NCBI GenBank assembly: GCA_031261245.1
Contig: JAISKU010000033.1
Coordinates: 1-16,787, forward strand
Length of the DNA stretch: 16,787 nt
Reading direction: 5' to 3'
DNA from: Oscillospiraceae bacterium
GTDB lineage: Bacteria > Bacillota > Clostridia > Oscillospirales > Oscillospiraceae
Part shown: positions 13,069 through 16,787 of the stretch, piece after piece
How the letters are laid out: every line of letters begins with the position of its first letter
Position numbering within the stretch: position 1 is the stretch's first letter
The notes under the pieces: model-generated
The model's input: only the letters and a program-made list of their open reading frames with translations
Database searches by the model: none
What the model was told of the DNA's origin: nothing
Program-made: the position numbers and the translations under genes

Positions 13069-14022
13069 TTAACCTCCGATTGCGTTCATGTTGCGGCGGC
13101 TGCCGCTGGCGCCGCTGTCGATATGGTGGCGCTCCGGCTTCGCGAGGATTCCGGCGCGGAGCGCGTCGGTGAGCGCGTCGCCGTGGAGTCCGCGCAGATT
13201 TATCTCCTCCGGGGAGTGCAGGCAGGGCTTCAGCTTGCCGTCGGCGGTGACGCGGATTCTGTTGCAGGACGGGCAGAAGTGGGAGCTTACGGGGCTAATC
13301 AGTCCCACGGCGCCCGGAGCGCCGGGCAGACGGTAAACGCGGGCGACGCCGTCCGTGTCGTGCTCCGCGAGCTCCGGCACGGCGCGCAGGACGGCGGAAT
13401 TTTCGACGTAGCGCGACCTTGACCAGTCGGACATCTCACCTATCGGCATGAGCTCTATAAAGCGCACGTGGGTACCCGGCGAGCGGGTGAGCTCCACGAG
13501 GGCGCGAATCTCCTCGTCGGGCGCGACGCCGCCGTCGCCGATGAGGACGGCGTTGATTTTCAGGTAGTCAAACCCGGCCTCGCGCGCGGCGGCGACGCCG
13601 TCAAGCGCTACCGCGAGCTCTCCGCCGCGCGTTATCTCGCGGTACCTGTCGGCGTCGAGCGTGTCGAGGCTGATGTTCAGGCGGGAGATTCCGGCGGCGC
13701 GCAGCGGCGCGGCGAATTCGCGCAGGAGCGTGCCGTTCGTCGTCAGGCACGTCTCCGTGATTCCGGGGACGGCGGAGACGAGGCGGCAGATATCGAGAAT
13801 TCCGCGCCGCACGAGGGGTTCCCCGCCCGTGAGACGCACCTTTGTGACGCCGAGCGAGGCCGCCGCCGCGACGATCTCCCCGATCTCCTCGACCGAGAGA
13901 ATGTCCGAGTGGGCGAGCTTCGCCACGCCGCCCTCCGGCATACAGTAGCGGCAGCGCAGATTGCACAAATCCGTGACGGAGAAGCGCAGATATGTTATGT
14001 TGCGTCCAAAATTGTCTTTCAT
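13069..14022 (-). CDS. moaA: GTP 3',8-cyclase MoaA (radical SAM)
   Basis: MoaA uses S-adenosylmethionine and two iron-sulfur clusters to cyclise GTP, starting molybdenum cofactor synthesis. The 317-residue product has the radical SAM cluster motif C20, C24, C27 (CNLRCRYC) and the TGGEPLVR SAM-binding block (65-72). It also has the NISLDTLD region (116-123), the C-terminal substrate-side cluster C250, C253, C267 (FCPSCNRIR then KPCL) and the conserved double-glycine terminus (NMNAIGG), which reaches the active site. It is slightly shorter than the E. coli protein but complete. It begins one base after moeA and ends one base before moaC. Confidence 0.98.
   Translation of the reverse strand: MKDNFGRNITYLRFSVTDLCNLRCRYCMPEGGVAKLAHSDILSVEEIGEIVAAAASLGVTKVRLTGGEPLVRRGILDICRLVSAVPGITETCLTTNGTLLREFAAPLRAAGISRLNISLDTLDADRYREITRGGELAVALDGVAAAREAGFDYLKINAVLIGDGGVAPDEEIRALVELTRSPGTHVRFIELMPIGEMSDWSRSRYVENSAVLRAVPELAEHDTDGVARVYRLPGAPGAVGLISPVSSHFCPSCNRIRVTADGKLKPCLHSPEEINLRGLHGDALTDALRAGILAKPERHHIDSGASGSRRNMNAIGG
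13073..13077 (-). promoter_or_regulatory. moaC ribosome-binding site within the moaA Gly-Gly codons
   Basis: On the minus strand the final codons of moaA read GGA GGT TAA, followed by T and the ATG of moaC. GGAGG is a Shine-Dalgarno core about seven bases before the start. The bases therefore encode the functional Gly-Gly tail of MoaA and recruit ribosomes to moaC at the same time. Confidence 0.75.
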
Positions 14023-14023
14023 T

Positions 14024-15241
14024 TTACACCCTATACGCTTTGATTATTGCGCCGGCGGGGAGGGGCGGGGAGCCGGCGGGGATTTCGCCGAGCAGGTCGC
14101 AGCTCTGAAAGCCGGAGAGCGCGCCGGAGCCCTGTCCGCCCTGCTCCGCGAAGTACGCTATGCCGCAGATTATTTCAAGTCTGCCGCGCAGCAGGCGCGC
14201 GCGGGGGCTGGATTTCACAAGAGGCTCCTTCAGCAGCACCTCGACGGGCTCCGGCGCGATCTCACGCAGTCCGGCGAGGCGGCGGAGGAACGGCGCGGCG
14301 ATGTGGAGCAGTCCGATGAGCGCGCTTCCCGGGTTGCCGGAGAGCGCGAGCAGGAGCTTGTCGCCGATTCTCGAGGCGAGCATCGCGCCGCCGGGCTTGA
14401 GCTTCGTTTTCCAGAAGAGCGGCACGGCGCCGAGCGCCTCCGCCGCGCCGACGGCGAAGTCATAGTCGCCGACGGAGGCCCCGCCGGTCGTTATCATCAC
14501 GTCGCACAGCGGGAGGTTGCGGGAGATGGCGTCGGCGATGGCCGACGGGTCGTCGTGCACGACGCCGGCGTTGTACGCGTCGATGCCGAGCGCCGCGAGA
14601 GAGCCGGAGAGCGTGAACACGCTTGAGTTATAGATTTTGCCGAACGGGAGGGGGTTGCCGGGTTCCACAAGCTCGCTTCCCGTGTTGAGTACGGCGGCGC
14701 GGGGGCGGCGGAACACGGGTATCTCGCGCCTCCCGAGGCTCGCAAACAGTCCGGCGGCGGCGGGCGAGATGAAGTCGCCGCGGCGGGCGAGGAGCGCGCC
14801 GGCCTCCACGTCGTCCCCGCGCGGCACCACGTCGGAATCCGGCGCGATCGGCGCGCGGAACGTGACGGTTTCGGGCGTGAACTCCGTGAGCTCGTACTTG
14901 ACGGTCGCGTCCGCGCCGCGCGGCATGGGCGCGCCCGTGAGAATTTTCGCGGCGAAGCCGGGCGTGATATCGACGGTCGGGACGCTTCCCGCCGGGATCT
15001 CCTCCGTGATTTTGAGGGTGACGGGGTTCTCCGACGACGCGCCGGACGTGTCCGCGCCGCGAAAGGCGTAGCCGTCGTAGGGGCTGCGGTCAAACGGCGG
15101 GATGGGGATATCGGCAAAAACGTCCTCCGCGAGGACGCGGCCGAACGCGGACATGAGCGGGACGAGCTCCGTCTCCGGAGATGCCTGCGGTATTGACAGG
15201 AGGAGAGAGCGCGCCTCCTCGGGCGATACGTTTTTTAACAT
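14024..15241 (-). CDS. moeA: Molybdopterin molybdenumtransferase MoeA
   Basis: MoeA inserts molybdate (or tungstate) into adenylated molybdopterin, releasing AMP. The 405-residue product shows the multi-domain family layout. FDRSPYDGYAFRG (50-62) contains the conserved D56, and TGAPMPRGADATVKYE (102-117) follows. The MoCF-like domain then carries NTGSELV, TTGGASVGDYD (251-261) and the WKTKLKPGGAM (277-287) and LSGNPGSAL (300-308) motifs, ahead of a C-terminal beta domain. The ATG at 15241 follows AAGGAG and lies 18 bases after modC. A second moeA paralogue, present in some Clostridia for tungsten, is not seen here, so metal preference is open. Confidence 0.97.
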   Translation of the reverse strand: MLKNVSPEEARSLLLSIPQASPETELVPLMSAFGRVLAEDVFADIPIPPFDRSPYDGYAFRGADTSGASSENPVTLKITEEIPAGSVPTVDITPGFAAKILTGAPMPRGADATVKYELTEFTPETVTFRAPIAPDSDVVPRGDDVEAGALLARRGDFISPAAAGLFASLGRREIPVFRRPRAAVLNTGSELVEPGNPLPFGKIYNSSVFTLSGSLAALGIDAYNAGVVHDDPSAIADAISRNLPLCDVMITTGGASVGDYDFAVGAAEALGAVPLFWKTKLKPGGAMLASRIGDKLLLALSGNPGSALIGLLHIAAPFLRRLAGLREIAPEPVEVLLKEPLVKSSPRARLLRGRLEIICGIAYFAEQGGQGSGALSGFQSCDLLGEIPAGSPPLPAGAIIKAYRV

Positions 15242-15259
15242 CGAAACACTCCTTATACG

Positions 15260-16321
15260 CTAAGTGAGCAGCATGATATCGTCGGGGTCGATTTTGACGG
15301 CGAGCGTCTTCGGGTTGCCGAGCGCCGCCCACACGGATTTCGGAAATTCGGCGCGGAGCAGGGAGTAGCCGGAGTCGCCGCCGGGCGTCGCGAGCATTAT
15401 TACGGAGCCGAACACGTCGTCAATCGCGCGGTACACGGTGCAGTTGATGAGATTCGGGGAGTAGACGTCCACGCGGTCGGCGGGTGCGATATAGTGCGCG
15501 CGCACGCCGATGAAGCGCGTGTCGGGCGGCGGGGTATCGGGGACGGTGAGCTCCACGCCCCAGTCGAGCGCGCGGACGCGGCCGTCTGGCAGCGCCTCGG
15601 CGCGGGAGAAGTTCTTGCAGCCGGAGATGAGCGCGGCGGAGAGGGTTTCCGGCGAGCGGAAGAGGCCCTTGACGGAGGTCTGGCGCTCACTTTTGCCGTC
15701 CTGTAGGACGCAGACCTGTCCGCACAGCCTGTACGCCTCGTCGCGCGAGTGGGTGACGAACACGGAGGGGCCGCGGAATTCGCGCAGGGTGTCCGCGAGC
15801 TCAAGCTCCACCTGCCAGCGCAGATAGTCGTCGAGGGCGGAGAACGGTTCATCAAACAGCAGCGCCTCCGGCTCCGACGCGAGGGCGCGGGCGAGGGCGA
15901 CGCGCTGGCGCTCTCCCCCCGACAGCTCCTGCGGGCGGCGGTTCCCGAGGCCGTCGAGGTGCATCGCGGAGATCCACCGGGCGGCGACGGCGCGGCGCAC
16001 GTCCCTTTTTTCGTATTGTACACCAAGAGCGATGTTTTGCGCAACGGTCATGTTGGGGAAGAGGGAATACTGCTGAAAAAGGTACCCTATTTTGCGCTTT
16101 TGCGGCGGGAGGTTGATTTTCCTGTCGGAGTCGAACAGCGCGCGGCCGTTCAGCTCAATCACGCCCTCATCGGGGCGCAGGACGCCGGCGACGCAACGGA
16201 GCGTGAGGCTTTTGCCGCAGCCGGACGCGCCGAGAAGGGCGAGGGTCTCACCGTCGGCGCGGAAGCGCACGTCGAGCGTGAAGCCGCCGGGCAGGCGCTT
16301 TTTTATATCGACGGAGAGCAT
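15260..16321 (-). CDS. modC: Molybdate/tungstate ABC transporter ATP-binding protein (ModC-like)
   Basis: This is the ATPase that powers uptake of molybdate (possibly tungstate) with the ModB permease. The 353-residue product starts MLSVDIKKRLPGGFTLDVRF, characteristic of ModC. It has Walker A GASGCGKS (31-38), Q-loop glutamines 83-84, signature LSGGERQR (133-140), Walker B LLFDEP (154-159) and H-loop H191. After about residue 225 there is a C-terminal region resembling the TOBE/mop oxyanion-sensing part (IGVRAHYI, then a NCTVYRAIDDVFGSVIM strand segment). Its ATG overlaps the modB stop by one base (TAATG) and is served by GGAGGG in modB. The substrate assignment rests on operon context as well as sequence. 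Confidence 0.94.
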   Translation of the reverse strand: MLSVDIKKRLPGGFTLDVRFRADGETLALLGASGCGKSLTLRCVAGVLRPDEGVIELNGRALFDSDRKINLPPQKRKIGYLFQQYSLFPNMTVAQNIALGVQYEKRDVRRAVAARWISAMHLDGLGNRRPQELSGGERQRVALARALASEPEALLFDEPFSALDDYLRWQVELELADTLREFRGPSVFVTHSRDEAYRLCGQVCVLQDGKSERQTSVKGLFRSPETLSAALISGCKNFSRAEALPDGRVRALDWGVELTVPDTPPPDTRFIGVRAHYIAPADRVDVYSPNLINCTVYRAIDDVFGSVIMLATPGGDSGYSLLRAEFPKSVWAALGNPKTLAVKIDPDDIMLLT

Positions 16322-16787
16322 TATTTTACCCTCCTTTTTTGCGCGGACTCAAAGAAATTAAGTGCGAGCAGCACGACGAACGAGATGGCGATGTTCACGG
16401 CGACCCACTTGTACGCGCCGACGTCGTCGTCCGTGCGCCAGAGCTGGTAGACGGTAGTCGAGATGGTCGCGGTCTTGCCCGGGGTGTAGCCGGCGGCCAT
16501 GCTCGTCGCGCCGTACTCGCCGAGGGCGCGGGCAAACGCGAGGATTGTCCCCGCGAGCACGCCGGCGCGGCAGTTCGGGAGCGTAATGCGCCAGAAGATG
16601 AACGTGTTGGACAGGCCGAGCGTCTGTCCGGCGTGCAGCAGAGTAGTGTCAAACGCCGCGAACGCGCCGCGCGCCGTGCGGTACATCAGCGGGAACGCGA
16701 CGACGACGGAGGCGAAGATCGCGGAGTACCAGCGCATGACGAGGCGGAAGTCAAACAGCGAGCCGATGAGCCCGCGCGGGCCGAGCA
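16321..16787 (-). CDS. modB: Molybdate ABC transporter permease, C-terminal part (5' end outside window)
   Basis: The minus-strand frame is open from base 16785, so the gene continues beyond the right edge; an ATG at 16737 is internal. About 154 C-terminal residues are visible of a protein usually near 220. Hydrophobic segments AIFASVVVAFPLMY and a final WVAVNIAISFVVLLALNFFE are membrane helices. AGQTLGLSNTFIFWRITLPN is the EAA loop that docks onto the ATPase, followed by the ModB-typical RALGEYGATSMAAGYTPGKT block. The overlap with modC (one base) shows they are co-transcribed. The binding protein ModA is expected upstream, outside the window. Confidence 0.95.
   Translation of the reverse strand, partial: LGPRGLIGSLFDFRLVMRWYSAIFASVVVAFPLMYRTARGAFAAFDTTLLHAGQTLGLSNTFIFWRITLPNCRAGVLAGTILAFARALGEYGATSMAAGYTPGKTATISTTVYQLWRTDDDVGAYKWVAVNIAISFVVLLALNFFESAQKRRVK

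Noticed and set aside
12210..13422. Long plus-strand frames opposite MOSC, moaC and moaA.
   Set aside because: Same artefact of GC-rich coding; the minus-strand proteins carry full family motifs and the plus-strand frames none.

Overview
The window looks like a chromosomal segment from a GC-rich member of the Clostridia (Firmicutes), probably an uncultured gut-type lineage near Oscillospirales. I infer this from four things. The spc/alpha ribosomal order runs S8-L6-L18-S5-L30-L15-SecY-Adk-Map-KOW protein-IF1-L36-S13-S11-S4-RpoA-L17. A KOW-domain protein sits between map and infA. Shine-Dalgarno sites are strong (AGGAGG type). Adenylate kinase carries a four-cysteine (zinc) LID. Codons are strongly GC-rich throughout. 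No 16S gene or other marker is present to place it more exactly.

Left part (1-8710, plus strand): the distal spc operon continues into the alpha operon as one tightly packed transcription unit. It encodes small- and large-subunit ribosomal proteins, the SecY translocon pore, adenylate kinase, methionine aminopeptidase, a small KOW RNA-binding protein, IF-1 (TTG start) and the RNA polymerase alpha subunit. rpsH is cut by the window edge. The unit ends in a textbook hairpin plus U-tract terminator after rplQ. The only notable gap inside it, between rpsD and rpoA, holds nested inverted repeats next to the rpoA ribosome-binding site.

Middle (8711-8895): a short GC-rich non-coding block between convergent operons. 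It is packed with palindromes, a 37-base imperfect tandem repeat and long G runs.

Right part (8896-16787, minus strand, transcribed right to left): a molybdenum/tungsten operon of ten genes with almost no spacing. Transcription order is modB (cut by the window edge), modC, moeA, moaA, moaC, a MOSC-domain protein, a MogA/MoaB-type protein, a PstS-like lipoprotein, a NifS/IscS-like cysteine desulfurase and a short-chain dehydrogenase. ModBC would import molybdate or tungstate. MoaA and MoaC make cyclic pyranopterin monophosphate from GTP. The MogA-type protein and MoeA adenylate molybdopterin and insert the metal. The MOSC protein and the cysteine desulfurase are plausible sulfur-handling partners for the finished cofactor. 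MoaD/MoaE (molybdopterin synthase) and ModA are not in the window.

Nothing here is clearly a new system. The most interesting items are the mixed gene content of the molybdenum operon (PstS-like lipoprotein, NifS and SDR coupled to cofactor genes), the nested hairpin before rpoA, and the structured repeat block between the operons.
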